Source: Candidatus Zhuqueibacterota bacterium (GTDB lineage: Bacteria > Zhuqueibacterota > Zhuqueibacteria > Residuimicrobiales > Oceaniaggregativiventaceae). Taken from it: a stretch of 64,000 bases of DNA. This document shows positions 54,972-63,736 of the stretch, one piece after another. Position 1 is the stretch's first letter, and each line of letters begins with the position of its first letter. Where the stretch lies: the NCBI GenBank assembly GCA_014728115.1, contig WJME01000139.1:62001-126000 (forward strand), written 5' to 3'. The notes beneath the pieces are model-generated. The model had not been told where the DNA came from and did not search any database. It saw only the letters and a program-made list of their open reading frames with translations. The position numbers and the translations under genes are program-made.

Positions 54972-55451
54972 ATGTCTTTACTGCACATTGTCTGCATCGA
55001 TGATCAAAGAGTCATTTTAATGGCACTGCAAAAAGACTTGAGCGATTTCAAGCCTGTGCTCACATTGTGGGATTGTGAGTCGGCCCTGGAAGCAAAAGAA
55101 GTTATGGATGAAATATTTTCCAGAAAAGAAAATATTGCCTTGATTATCTGTGATCATGTCATGCCAAAAACAAATGGCATAGACTTTTTAATTGAAATCA
55201 ACAACGATGATCGTTTTGAACATACGAAAAAAGTTCTTTTAACGGGGATGGCCACTCAGCAGGACGCAATTCATGCCATGAAACAGGCGCATATCGATCG
55301 GTTTGTGGAAAAGCCCTGGGAGGGGGATGAATTAAGATCGATGGTGAGTGAGTTACTGACAATATATGTTATCCAAAAACATCTGGATTATGAGCCTTTT
55401 ATGCCCTATCTGCATCAAATTACCCTGCAAGAGCTACTCAAAAAACAATGA
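54972..55451 (+). CDS. Response regulator, receiver domain only
   Basis: About 159 residues from the ATG at 54972, after GGGAGAGGAG. Receiver features: VCIDDQ (acidic pair), LIICDHVMPKTNGIDF (phospho-Asp), LLTGMA (Thr) and VEKPW (Lys). After the receiver there are only some 30 further residues, so no DNA-binding output. It lies two bases after the kinase and is its likely partner; it may pass the signal on by protein contact. A strong bidirectional terminator follows. Confidence 0.88.
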   Translation: MSLLHIVCIDDQRVILMALQKDLSDFKPVLTLWDCESALEAKEVMDEIFSRKENIALIICDHVMPKTNGIDFLIEINNDDRFEHTKKVLLTGMATQQDAIHAMKQAHIDRFVEKPWEGDELRSMVSELLTIYVIQKHLDYEPFMPYLHQITLQELLKKQ

Positions 55452-55453
55452 TA

Positions 55454-55486
55454 AAAAAAAAGGCAACGAATAGTTGCCTTTTTTTT
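55454..55486. terminator. Bidirectional intrinsic terminator
   Basis: Stem AGGCAAC / GTTGCCT (55461-55467 and 55473-55479) with a 5-base loop is preceded by eight A and followed by eight T, so it ends both the response-regulator transcript and the convergent DksA/TraR-like gene. Confidence 0.92.
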
Positions 55487-55571
55487 ATGACCAATATACG
55501 AATGATAAATGTTATCCCCTAACCCGAAAGTGGCTTAAAATAATTATAGGTCAATGTCCTGCAGGATACAT

Positions 55572-55997
55572 TCAACGTCTTTTGGATTGTAGTTTGGCTT
55601 CTACAGAAATTTCTGTGTGCGGAATCGCTTCAAGCCGTTCTCTATCGATCGGTTTTCCAGTGACCTTACAAATGCCATAGGTCTTATTTTCGATTCGCTC
55701 GAGGGCTCTCCGTAGATACCCCAAATATTTTTGCTGGCGATCAATCATGAGATAGATCTTTTCGCGTTCCATGGCATCTGTTCCGGCATCTGCCATATGG
55801 AAACTGTAGGCATTATCTTGCTCGTCTTGTTCAGCTTCATTTTTTAATTGATTACGCAGACGATCTATCTCATCTTCAGCCTCAGATCGTTTGTTCTCCA
55901 AGAGTTGACGAAAATATTCCAAATCTTTATCAGAGAAAGGTGTTTTGAAAATTGTATCAGAATCGTTCGATTTGCTTCTCTTTTGGTTTTTTTCCAT
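55572..55997 (-). CDS. DksA/TraR-family protein
   Basis: A 141-residue protein with a long N-terminal coiled coil (about 25-95, including an acidic DEQDNAYSFHMADAGT tip region) and a C-terminal YGICKVTGKPIDRERLEAIP motif. The family's zinc finger normally has four cysteines; here only one remains (in ICKVTG), so it is a zinc-free variant as seen in some FCB bacteria. DksA-like proteins enter the secondary channel of RNA polymerase and adjust initiation with ppGpp. It seems to be a single-gene unit. Confidence 0.84.
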   Translation of the reverse strand: MEKNQKRSKSNDSDTIFKTPFSDKDLEYFRQLLENKRSEAEDEIDRLRNQLKNEAEQDEQDNAYSFHMADAGTDAMEREKIYLMIDRQQKYLGYLRRALERIENKTYGICKVTGKPIDRERLEAIPHTEISVEAKLQSKRR

Positions 55998-56111
55998 ATT
56001 CTAAATCCCATCTAATTACATTTTGCGCCTGAGGGAAGCAACATGGTTCACTCCCAAAATGGGGACTCGTCAGAGTCCATCATGTCCCCCTAAAACTGAA
56101 AGGAAAATCTA

Positions 56112-56143
56112 CCAAAAAAAAATGTAAATGTAAACATTTTTTT
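56112..56143 (-). terminator. Possible AT-rich terminator
   Basis: An A/T-rich inverted repeat, AAAAAATGT against ACATTTTTT with a short loop, lies about 100 bases downstream of the Trm112-like gene on the minus strand and is followed by T bases. It may stop that transcript. The rest of 55998-56239 holds the DksA-gene upstream region and no gene. Confidence 0.35.
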
Positions 56144-56239
56144 CTAACAACGGAGAACAAAACCGCAGGTTGATTAAAATTACGTTTTCTTTAGGCAGAT
56201 TAAATTTGCTGATATTCGCCCGTCGTTCCAATAGATTCT

Positions 56240-56509
56240 TCAATCCAGGTTTTCAAACTGATCTGTTGGAATACCCTTTTCTATAAGCATAATGGGAATG
56301 CTGCCATCGACCCGATAAATTGTTTTGCCATCGATGGTGATCAGCCCTTCCTCGAGAGGGTCTTCGACGGGTGAGTCATCCATGAAACGAATGGTTTTAT
56401 TTTTTATTGCATCGTTAATATTTTCTATTTGCTCTTCTTTGAGCATTTTTACCGGCACTTTGGTTTTTGGGCAACATAATATACCCAAAAGTTTTTCATT
56501 TACGGGCAT
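56240..56509 (-). CDS. Trm112-like small protein
   Basis: An 89-residue protein starting with LLGILCCPKTKVPVK and ending with IYRVDGSIPIML, the core of the Trm112p/YcaR (UPF0434) family. These are small partners that stabilise methyltransferases or bind zinc; here the first cysteine pair (CC) is kept but the second pair is missing. An insert of about 30 residues (30-62) separates the two ends. Its role in this organism is unknown. Confidence 0.8.
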   Translation of the reverse strand: MPVNEKLLGILCCPKTKVPVKMLKEEQIENINDAIKNKTIRFMDDSPVEDPLEEGLITIDGKTIYRVDGSIPIMLIEKGIPTDQFENLD

Positions 56510-56669
56510 AATTCCTCCAAAGAAACTGATTTTTGAGCTAGTGCGAGGTAAAATACATAAAACATTTCAGATGTGCCATAAAAAAATGATATATCAAGTA
56601 CAGTGAGAATTATTTTTTTATTGAATCTTTATTTTAGCTTCTTAAATGGTTCAAACCACAACAGGCACA

Positions 56670-57692
56670 CTATTCGTGCAAAAGAACAAGTTTGCCCTTT
56701 ACTTTTCGGGACTGTAATCGTTCATGGGCTGTTTGCACCTCTTGCAAAGGCAGTGTTTCCACTATCGGATCGATACGACCGTCGATGTAGAGATTGATGA
56801 TTTTTTTGAAATCTTTTTTTAACCAATCCGGGTGATTCTTTTTCGTTCTGGTAATCAAATATAAACGTGTGTTTCTAGATTTTGGAAAAAGTTTCAAACG
56901 CATAAAGATCAGTGCATTCAAAAGAACACCTGCGATTTGTTTGCCGGTCCCGGCTTTAAACATACTTTTGGCGCCATAATAGACCAATGTTCCATTGGAA
57001 CGCAAGACCTCAAAAGAGTGCATCAGATTAAGGCCTCCCATGGCATCGAAAACAATATCCACTCCATCGCTATAGATATTGTTTACATGCTCTACAAAAC
57101 TGTATTCATCATACTCGATTGGGATGGCTCGTAAGCTGGAGACAATATCATGTTTTTCCCGGGCAGCAGTGCCAATTACAGATGCTCCTGCTAAATGACC
57201 CAGCTCAAGCAAAGCTGTACCCACCCCCCCGGCGGCACTATGTACCAAAATTCGATTGCCTTTTTCCATCCTGGTTACTCGATGCAGCATTTGGTAGGCT
57301 GTAATATAGTTCAGGACCAGAGCGACGAGCTTTGCCGGATCTTTGTTTTCTGGGACCTCAAAACACTCACTTTCTTTGATGCATACATACTTGCTATAGC
57401 CACCAAAAACAGTAAGCGCTGCTACTCGTGTTCCCGGTAAAAGTGTTTTGCAGTCTGTTCCAACAGATTCTATGATCCCGACGATATCATATCCCGGCGT
57501 AAAGGGTGGTTTGGGTCCACCTGGATATAGGCCTTCTCTCATCATGATATCTGCAAAAGCGACCCCGCTTGCGAGGACTCGAATTCTCACCTGATCTGGC
57601 AAGGGTTCAGATACAGGTTCTTCGATAATCGATAGTACGGATGTATCCCCAAAATTGTTGACAATGACTTTTTTCCCGCTCAATATCCCCAT
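56670..57692 (-). CDS. Zinc-type alcohol dehydrogenase / quinone oxidoreductase-like protein
   Basis: About 340 residues from the ATG at 57692; the frame is open further upstream but similarity begins here. GroES-like domain with VAFADIMMREGLYPG and the nucleotide fold VHSAAGGVGTALLELG mark it as a medium-chain NADPH:quinone-oxidoreductase-like enzyme. No structural zinc cysteines are seen. It would reduce quinones or enones. No ribosome site is strong, so the start is tentative. It stands 160 bases from its downstream neighbour. Confidence 0.82.
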   Translation of the reverse strand: MGILSGKKVIVNNFGDTSVLSIIEEPVSEPLPDQVRIRVLASGVAFADIMMREGLYPGGPKPPFTPGYDIVGIIESVGTDCKTLLPGTRVAALTVFGGYSKYVCIKESECFEVPENKDPAKLVALVLNYITAYQMLHRVTRMEKGNRILVHSAAGGVGTALLELGHLAGASVIGTAAREKHDIVSSLRAIPIEYDEYSFVEHVNNIYSDGVDIVFDAMGGLNLMHSFEVLRSNGTLVYYGAKSMFKAGTGKQIAGVLLNALIFMRLKLFPKSRNTRLYLITRTKKNHPDWLKKDFKKIINLYIDGRIDPIVETLPLQEVQTAHERLQSRKVKGKLVLLHE

Positions 57693-57840
57693 AGACAAAT
57701 AGTTTCCTAAAATTATAAACGATTCCCCAGGAAAATGCCCATCAAAAAGTGAAACAATATACAAATTATTTTTATCAAATAAATATAATTTATTTGGTTT
57801 TGTTTCGCCGAGTCAAATATGCGTTTATCAAACCACTTGT

Positions 57841-58863
57841 CTAGTTCAAGAGGTCATTATTCATCGAATCGCCAATTGAAATTTCATTTTGGTCCGAGAC
57901 AACAAGCGTGTCACCTGCATTCAAGCCCTGCACCGCAAGGCTATCATTAAAAGTTGCCACAATTTCTACAGGTACCTTACGCACAATCCCGGCAGAATCT
58001 AAAAATACAAAGTTTTTGTGTTCAGAAAAAAGAATGGCGTCTTTGGGAACGATGATTTGATTATCGAATTTACCCCTTAAAAGACGGATATTGGCACTCA
58101 TATCAGGAGCCAGTTTGTGATCGGGATTTTCGATCCATATCTCAGCTCGAAAGGTACGGGTTTGGGGATCAATGGCTTTATAGACCAGAGAAACCTTTGT
58201 TTCGAGAACAAGTTGGTTTATGGCATCAAAAGTTACCCGTGCAGGGGTGCCCTTTTTTATATCATCGATATAGTTTTCATTGATTTCAAAGGCAATAATG
58301 ACAATATGATTATCCATATAATCAAAAAGAGGGGTCATCTGAGCCACAAACGCACCCATATCATAAAAGCGATCATTAACATAGCCGTCAAACGGCGCCG
58401 AGATAAAAAGTTTATGATATCGGGCTCGGGTGATATTGTATTGAGCCCGGGCCTGATCCAGTCGATATTGAGCGAGCAGAAATTCGTTTTCCGGGATCGC
58501 TTTTTTCTTGTATAAATTTTCCTTGCTTTTGAAATCCAGCTCAGCCAATTTTAAGGTTGCAGCTGCTTGTTCAAAGGAGGATTTTAACACTTGATTATCC
58601 AGGATGGCCAGGGTATCACCGGTTTCGGCAAAGGTACCCTTTTCTTTTATGATTTCACTGAGGACACCCCCCTCTTCGGCTAGAATATTTATGCGGCTTT
58701 TTGCCTGAATTCTGCCATCAAGATGTAAATAATCGACAAAGCTCTTTTCCTGAACAATGATGGTCTGTAGAGGGGCTTTCTGTCCATCTTTTATTGCGTC
58801 TTGCTGAGGAGAGGTACAGGACAACAAGAGCAAAAACAGAACGTAAAGATTTCTCATTTTCAT
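57841..58863 (-). CDS. RND efflux periplasmic adaptor (membrane fusion protein), lipoprotein
   Basis: A 340-residue lipoprotein (LLLLSCTS, Cys16) with the adaptor layout: barrel-sandwich halves (INILAEEGGVLSEIIKEKG and KLFISAPFDGYVNDR), a helical hairpin between them (about 85-145), then beta-barrel and membrane-proximal domains. AAAGGA lies before the ATG. Adaptors of this kind link RND permeases to TolC. No pump gene is adjacent; the permease/TolC pair at 19259-23812 lacks an adaptor, so they may work together. Confidence 0.88.
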   Translation of the reverse strand: MKMRNLYVLFLLLLSCTSPQQDAIKDGQKAPLQTIIVQEKSFVDYLHLDGRIQAKSRINILAEEGGVLSEIIKEKGTFAETGDTLAILDNQVLKSSFEQAAATLKLAELDFKSKENLYKKKAIPENEFLLAQYRLDQARAQYNITRARYHKLFISAPFDGYVNDRFYDMGAFVAQMTPLFDYMDNHIVIIAFEINENYIDDIKKGTPARVTFDAINQLVLETKVSLVYKAIDPQTRTFRAEIWIENPDHKLAPDMSANIRLLRGKFDNQIIVPKDAILFSEHKNFVFLDSAGIVRKVPVEIVATFNDSLAVQGLNAGDTLVVSDQNEISIGDSMNNDLLN

Positions 58864-59086
58864 ACATTTTCCTTTATATAGCCTAGTGAAATATCTAAAA
58901 AAAATTACTGATATGCAAGAACCTCCTGACCTTAAAAGCCCTTTCAGATAAATTTTACAAGAAATTTAGGAAACCTGTAAAACTTGTTATCGTTAAATTA
59001 AGCGGGACTTTTTAGCTTGCTTTTTAGCCCATGTTTTATAACATTAAGTTGAAAAACTCTTTCACTAACGTTCAAGTGAGGCAACC

Positions 59087-59731
59087 ATGAAAGCACGATT
59101 TTCCTTACAACTTGGCCTGACTCTGGTATTGTTTTTCCTGGTCCAAACAGCTTTTGCTCAAAATGGGATATTCGAAATCCGTGCCGGGTATCTTAATCCC
59201 AAAGATGCAAAAGGTGGATTGATGCTGGGAGGTACATTTGGGACGGCTGTAGATGAGGCCGTGGACATTGGCGTTGGGTTTGATATTTTTCACAATTCTT
59301 ATTCAGACGAGACAGCTGTTGCTACTGATGATAATAATAATGGCCTTGATACGAAAACGTATGTTACCTCTGTCGATTATACACGGACATTGATACCTTT
59401 GAATCTGGTTGTGAATGTCAAATTACCTGCGGGAAGATATTTTGGGTACATTATTCGTGGCGGAATCGGCTACCAGTTTTTAATCAGTAAAGAGAAAAAT
59501 TACGAGCTAGATAAAACGGAAACCCGAAAATTTGGGGGGTTAGGGCTTCAGGCCGGTGCTGGTTTGTATTATCACGTGGGTAGCCGTTCAACTGTAACGG
59601 CAGATCTTTTTTTCAATAGCTGCAAGGTTAGTCGAAGTATCGATAGTGCAGTTCGAGGATTGCCCACGACAGAGAGAGTTGATCTTACAGGAATCGGGTT
59701 CAGACTCGGTGTAATTATTGATATGCGATAG
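59087..59731 (+). CDS. Small outer-membrane beta-barrel protein
   Basis: A 214-residue protein with a signal peptide (LVQTAFAQ) and alternating-residue strands from residue 25 to the end, such as FEIRAGYLNPKDAKGGLML and FGYIIRGGIGYQFLI, ending in LGVIIDMR. This fits an 8-stranded OmpA/OmpX-like barrel. GAGG lies before the ATG. Function unknown; it may be a surface or structural barrel. It does not seem to share an operon with its neighbours. Confidence 0.72.
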   Translation: MKARFSLQLGLTLVLFFLVQTAFAQNGIFEIRAGYLNPKDAKGGLMLGGTFGTAVDEAVDIGVGFDIFHNSYSDETAVATDDNNNGLDTKTYVTSVDYTRTLIPLNLVVNVKLPAGRYFGYIIRGGIGYQFLISKEKNYELDKTETRKFGGLGLQAGAGLYYHVGSRSTVTADLFFNSCKVSRSIDSAVRGLPTTERVDLTGIGFRLGVIIDMR

Positions 59732-59831
59732 AAATTGAAAGACCATCTCAAAAAATGTGAAAAGTGGCTTTGAGATTATCCTATCTGTCTATCTTGTCTT
59801 ATTTTATTATACGATGTGAGACCAGAAAGAG

Positions 59832-60656
59832 ATGCTAGAAAGACGTGTACAGTTGGGTCTGGGAGCGGGCTTGACTCCCATGATCCGGAATTTATTGATC
59901 GCTAATGGCGTCATTTTTTTGCTGCAGATGTTTGACAGCCAGAGGGTATTGATTTCCTATTTTGGTTTACATGCAGATAAAGTTTTCGGGCAATTCCGGT
60001 TTTGGCAGCTCATTACTTATGCTTTTTTGCATGGTAATTTTTTCCATATTTTTTTCAATATGTTTGCCCTCTGGATGTTTGGTACTGAGGTAGAAAGAAA
60101 TATGGGGAGCCGGCGATTTTTGAAATTTTATGTTCTCACCGCAGTGGGAGCTGGTTTCCTGCAAATCCTTGCTCATATCGGTTCATCGGTACCCGTGATT
60201 GGTGCCTCCGGCGCCGTCTATGGTGTTCTTGTCGCCTTTGCCGTCTTTTTTCCTGAACGCGTCATTACACTGCTGTTGTTTTTTGTATTACCTGTTCAAA
60301 TCAAAGCCAAATATCTGGTGATGTTTTTCGTGGGTGTATCGTTGTTGGCGGGTATACAATCAGAAATATTTGGTATCGCCGACCAGGTTGCCCACCTGGC
60401 ACACTTGGGGGGCGCATTGGTCGCATTTTTATATCTTCGAGGTGACCTTTGGATAGGAAAACTCGTTCGTGAGATCAGCTGGCGACGGCAGTTACGCCAA
60501 ATTCAGCAGGATAATAAAAAACATGCTGAAGAAAGAGAAATCCGGGATAAAGTGGACAAGATACTCGATCGCATCAATGAAGTCGGGTACGACAAAATCA
60601 GTCGAGAAGATAAAAATTTTCTCAAAAAAGCGAGCGACCGGTTATCAAAAGAATAG
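59832..60656 (+). CDS. Rhomboid-family intramembrane serine protease
   Basis: A 274-residue protein with six membrane segments. The catalytic serine lies in IGASGAVYGV and the histidine in LAHLGGALVA; HGNFFHIFFNMFALWMFG is the conserved L1/TM2 region. A charged cytoplasmic tail of about 60 residues follows. It would cut membrane proteins near the extracytoplasmic face. The amidase gene starts a few bases after its stop, so the two are probably cotranscribed. Confidence 0.93.
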   Translation: MLERRVQLGLGAGLTPMIRNLLIANGVIFLLQMFDSQRVLISYFGLHADKVFGQFRFWQLITYAFLHGNFFHIFFNMFALWMFGTEVERNMGSRRFLKFYVLTAVGAGFLQILAHIGSSVPVIGASGAVYGVLVAFAVFFPERVITLLLFFVLPVQIKAKYLVMFFVGVSLLAGIQSEIFGIADQVAHLAHLGGALVAFLYLRGDLWIGKLVREISWRRQLRQIQQDNKKHAEEREIRDKVDKILDRINEVGYDKISREDKNFLKKASDRLSKE

Positions 60657-60662
60657 GTGCAT

Positions 60663-62174
60663 ATGGGGAAGCTGCGCGGGGTCAGTAAAATAGGGTGTTT
60701 TTTGCATCTCTTTTGTTTTATGCTTTTGGGGACGAGCTCGTTGTGTGCCAAAGATATTCAAGTCGTCAACAAAGCCACCGGCTCAGTTATCGGTAAGGTG
60801 CAAATCGTCCATGCTGGACGTTATGATTATGTCTCTATCGCCGAGCTGGCAGATGTTCTTTCTTTGTCATACCGAATTCACGAGAAAGCTAAACAGATTT
60901 CTCTGACCGCTGGAAATACTGTCATTACCTTTTCTGCTATTAACCCTTTTATTCAAATCGGGGATCAACTTTCACAAATTCCCCTGAATATCCTTTATCG
61001 CAACGGCCGCTATTATGCTCCTCTCGAATTCCTGGTAGAAAAAATCAGACCTTGGTTGACTTTTAATGTGTCTTACGACCCCGGCCTGTCGCAACTTTTC
61101 GTGGTTCAGTCGACTGCCAATATCGTGCGAGCAGACATCAGGGATCTGGCCAATGGCTCGATCATTCGGATTACCCTGACCGAATCATTGAATAAAAGCA
61201 ACATTTTCACGAGCGAAAGTAATGGATGGTTTTATATTGATTTCTATGGTGGGCGCATCGAACCCGTTCATGACTTTATTCACAATCACAGTAAAATTAT
61301 CAAAAGCGTCCGGCCGATTCAATTATCAGATGAAACCGCCCGATTATCCTTTCAGATCCGTCGTTCCATCATGGATAAAAATGTGCAAGTCAATGCTAAC
61401 CAGGTCGTTATTACTCTTCGTACCCGGGACAGTTTGTCCCCAGATCTGCTGGAAGAACTGGAAAAAGAGCGGGAAAAATGGAAAATAGATGTGATTATTA
61501 TCGATCCGGGTCATGGAGGTAAAGATCCGGGTGCGGTCGGTCGCTCTGGTTTGTATGAAAAAGATGTTGTTTTTTCGGTTGCCAAATACCTCAAACGCGA
61601 GTTGGAGTCACGGTTACCCTCTGTTAAGGTATTAATGACCCGTAATGGAGACAAGTTCATTCCGCTGAAAAAACGGACGGCTTTTGCCAATCAAAATGGG
61701 GGCAAATTATTTTTGAGCATTCATGCTGATGCCAATCCGGCACGTTGGCTAAAAGGACATACGGTCTATTTTTTGGGCCCGGCTAAAACCGATAAAGCTC
61801 GTAAAGTAGCGCAATTTGAAAATTCAGTGATTAAATTCGAAGATTCCCAGGAACACTATGAGGGCATGTCTGATTTGTCATTTATCCTGGGGGCGAACGC
61901 TCAAAATGCGTATAATAAAGAGAGTCAGGATTTGGCTTCTTTGATAGACAGGGAAATTACTGATGTGTGTGATTCTCGAGGCCACGGAGTCCGTCAAGCC
62001 CAGTTTTTTGTGCTCTATGGAGCAAGTATGCCCAATATCCTCGTCGAAACGGCATTTCTATCGAATCGAAATGACGAACGCAACTTGAAGAATGATAGAT
62101 ATTTGTCCAACCTTGCAAAAGCCATTGCCAATGGCATTGTAAAGTTTAAACAACGTCATGAAGCAGCAGAATAA
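60663..62174 (+). CDS. N-acetylmuramoyl-L-alanine amidase
   Basis: About 503 residues from the ATG at 60663 (a GTG at 60657 is also in frame). After a signal peptide (SSLCAK) come a copper-amine-oxidase-N-like region (about 30-130), an AMIN-like domain (about 150-250), and a C-terminal Amidase_3 domain with IIDPGHGGKDPGAVG (Zn His), FLSIHADANP (Zn His), and ILVETAFLSN (catalytic Glu). It cleaves the amide bond between MurNAc and the peptide in the periplasm, as AmiA/B/C do in cell separation. Its 3' end overlaps the convergent radical SAM gene by 19 bases. Confidence 0.92.
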   Translation: MGKLRGVSKIGCFLHLFCFMLLGTSSLCAKDIQVVNKATGSVIGKVQIVHAGRYDYVSIAELADVLSLSYRIHEKAKQISLTAGNTVITFSAINPFIQIGDQLSQIPLNILYRNGRYYAPLEFLVEKIRPWLTFNVSYDPGLSQLFVVQSTANIVRADIRDLANGSIIRITLTESLNKSNIFTSESNGWFYIDFYGGRIEPVHDFIHNHSKIIKSVRPIQLSDETARLSFQIRRSIMDKNVQVNANQVVITLRTRDSLSPDLLEELEKEREKWKIDVIIIDPGHGGKDPGAVGRSGLYEKDVVFSVAKYLKRELESRLPSVKVLMTRNGDKFIPLKKRTAFANQNGGKLFLSIHADANPARWLKGHTVYFLGPAKTDKARKVAQFENSVIKFEDSQEHYEGMSDLSFILGANAQNAYNKESQDLASLIDREITDVCDSRGHGVRQAQFFVLYGASMPNILVETAFLSNRNDERNLKNDRYLSNLAKAIANGIVKFKQRHEAAE

Positions 62175-63076
62175 AAAGCACCTTGCTTTGTTTTTCTGAC
62201 CGCAAACTCTTTATGGATGGCATTCAGGACATTAAGCTTATTCAGTGCCCATGTGGGCTCAATGAGCATTTCCTCGGGGGCTTCTGCAGTTAACCGCTGT
62301 ATCACGATTGATCCTGGCAGTACTGTGAGCATATTCACTGCCCTTTGAGCATAGTGTTTCAGGGATAGGGAGGTGATTTCCCCGGTATGATACAACTGTT
62401 CCACTCTGGTATCTTTCAAAATCAGCAAGGGATGTATTTTTACTTCATCAGTCCCCAGGTCTGCGACCGTGCGAGCGGTCTCTGTTTCATGTTCTGCTGT
62501 TTCACCCGGAAGACCTATCATGAGATGGGTGCAAATACGAAGCGGTAAAGATTTCAAGAGTGACATGGCCGTTTGATAATCATTAAAAGAGTGTCCACGA
62601 CCTAAATAAGACAAGGTCTCTTGATGCATGGTTTGCAAACCCAGCTCCACCCAAACCATAGTCTCTCGACAAAGTTCGTCCAGCAGATCCAGTATTTTAG
62701 GTGACAAACAATCGGGTCGGGTTGCAATAGAAATGCCCACCACTCCTGGGTGACGGATCGCCCGGAAGAACAAATCTCGCAGGGTTTTTAGGGGAGCGAA
62801 CGTGTTTGTGGACGATTGAAAATAGACAATGTATTTTTCGATGCCAAAGCGTTGAAAGGCCGTTTCGCGGCCCTGGCGAATTTGTTCGTCGATGTCCTGA
62901 CCGTGCAGGGACTGCATTTGTGAAAAGCTGTCCATGCGACAAAAGATGCATCCACCTTTGCCTGTATCCGGATCACGATTTGGACACGACAGACCGGCAT
63001 CAAGAGAGATTTTCCACACTTTGGAATGAAAGGTGTCCTTGAGAAAGGTGGAAAATTTTGTATAATATTGGTCCAT
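62156..63076 (-). CDS. Radical SAM protein, TIGR01212/YhcC-like
   Basis: A 306-residue protein with the cluster motif SCPNRD...GGCIFC (C-x13-14-C-x2-C spacing longer than the CX3CX2C standard, as in the YhcC/Elp3-like group), QSSTNTFAP, and VELGLQTMHQETL. It matches TIGR01212, whose reaction is not established; relatives modify RNA or proteins. Its start codon is directly after a GC-rich hairpin that may control it. It overlaps the convergent amidase gene by 19 bases. Confidence 0.87.
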   Translation of the reverse strand: MDQYYTKFSTFLKDTFHSKVWKISLDAGLSCPNRDPDTGKGGCIFCRMDSFSQMQSLHGQDIDEQIRQGRETAFQRFGIEKYIVYFQSSTNTFAPLKTLRDLFFRAIRHPGVVGISIATRPDCLSPKILDLLDELCRETMVWVELGLQTMHQETLSYLGRGHSFNDYQTAMSLLKSLPLRICTHLMIGLPGETAEHETETARTVADLGTDEVKIHPLLILKDTRVEQLYHTGEITSLSLKHYAQRAVNMLTVLPGSIVIQRLTAEAPEEMLIEPTWALNKLNVLNAIHKEFAVRKTKQGAFYSAAS

Positions 63077-63104
63077 GAAAAGATCCCCGGCTCAAAGGCC
63101 GGGG
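63077..63104 (-). terminator. Hairpin before the radical SAM gene
   Basis: On the minus strand CCCCGGC (63104-63098), a 6-base loop, and GCCGGGG (63091-63085) are followed by ATCTTTTC and the ATG of the radical SAM gene. It lies nine bases after the cysC stop. It may end the cysC transcript or hide the ribosome site of the next gene. Confidence 0.55.
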
Positions 63105-63112
63105 GGATGTCT

Positions 63113-63721
63113 CTAGTTGATTACGCTGTTTTGTTTTAAATATTCGACCACGATCCTGGCACTTTTCTCAAGATCTGTTACGCCAGTATCTATGATCAGT
63201 TCCGGATTGATGGGCTCTTCATAAGGAGCTGATATCCCTGTAAACTCTTTGATCTCCCCGGCCCGAGCTTTTTTATACAATCCTTTGGGATCGCGTTCTT
63301 CCGCAATTTCTAAAGAAACTTTGACATAAATTTCGATAAATCTTTTTTCAGGTAAAAGGGCGCGGGCTTGGTTGCGATCATTTCGATAAGGAGAAATAAA
63401 AGCTGTCATGGTAATAATGCCTGCATCGGCAAATAGCTTGGCTACTTCCCCGATTCGGCGGATGTTTTCGGCACGATCTTCAGGCGAAAAACCCAGATTT
63501 TTATTGAGCCCGTGACGGATATTATCTCCATCCAATACATAAACCGCGTGCCCAAGTTTAAACAACTCTTTTTCCACGGCACGTGCAAGAGTCGACTTGC
63601 CTGAGCCGGAAAGCCCTGTAAACCAGATCACCACACCTTTTTGTTCTAGCAATTGTTCTCGATCTTTATTCGTGACATCACCTTCATGCCAGGTAATATT
63701 GGTCGCTTTTTGCGTTGTCAT
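63113..63721 (-). CDS. cysC: Adenylylsulfate kinase
   Basis: A 202-residue protein, the usual size. Walker A is [10 protein letters not shown], followed by [16 protein letters not shown] (APS binding), [15 protein letters not shown] and the lid region around [14 protein letters not shown]. It phosphorylates adenylylsulfate to PAPS. The gene lies 15 bases after the ATP sulfurylase gene, so the two make PAPS from sulfate. PAPS could feed sulfate assimilation or the sulfotransferase at 5651-6592. Confidence 0.95.
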   Translation of the reverse strand: MTTQKATNITWHEGDVTNKDREQLLEQKGVVIWFTGLSGSGKSTLARAVEKELFKLGHAVYVLDGDNIRHGLNKNLGFSPEDRAENIRRIGEVAKLFADAGIITMTAFISPYRNDRNQARALLPEKRFIEIYVKVSLEIAEERDPKGLYKKARAGEIKEFTGISAPYEEPINPELIIDTGVTDLEKSARIVVEYLKQNSVIN

Positions 63722-63736
63722 TGGTATTCCTTTCTA

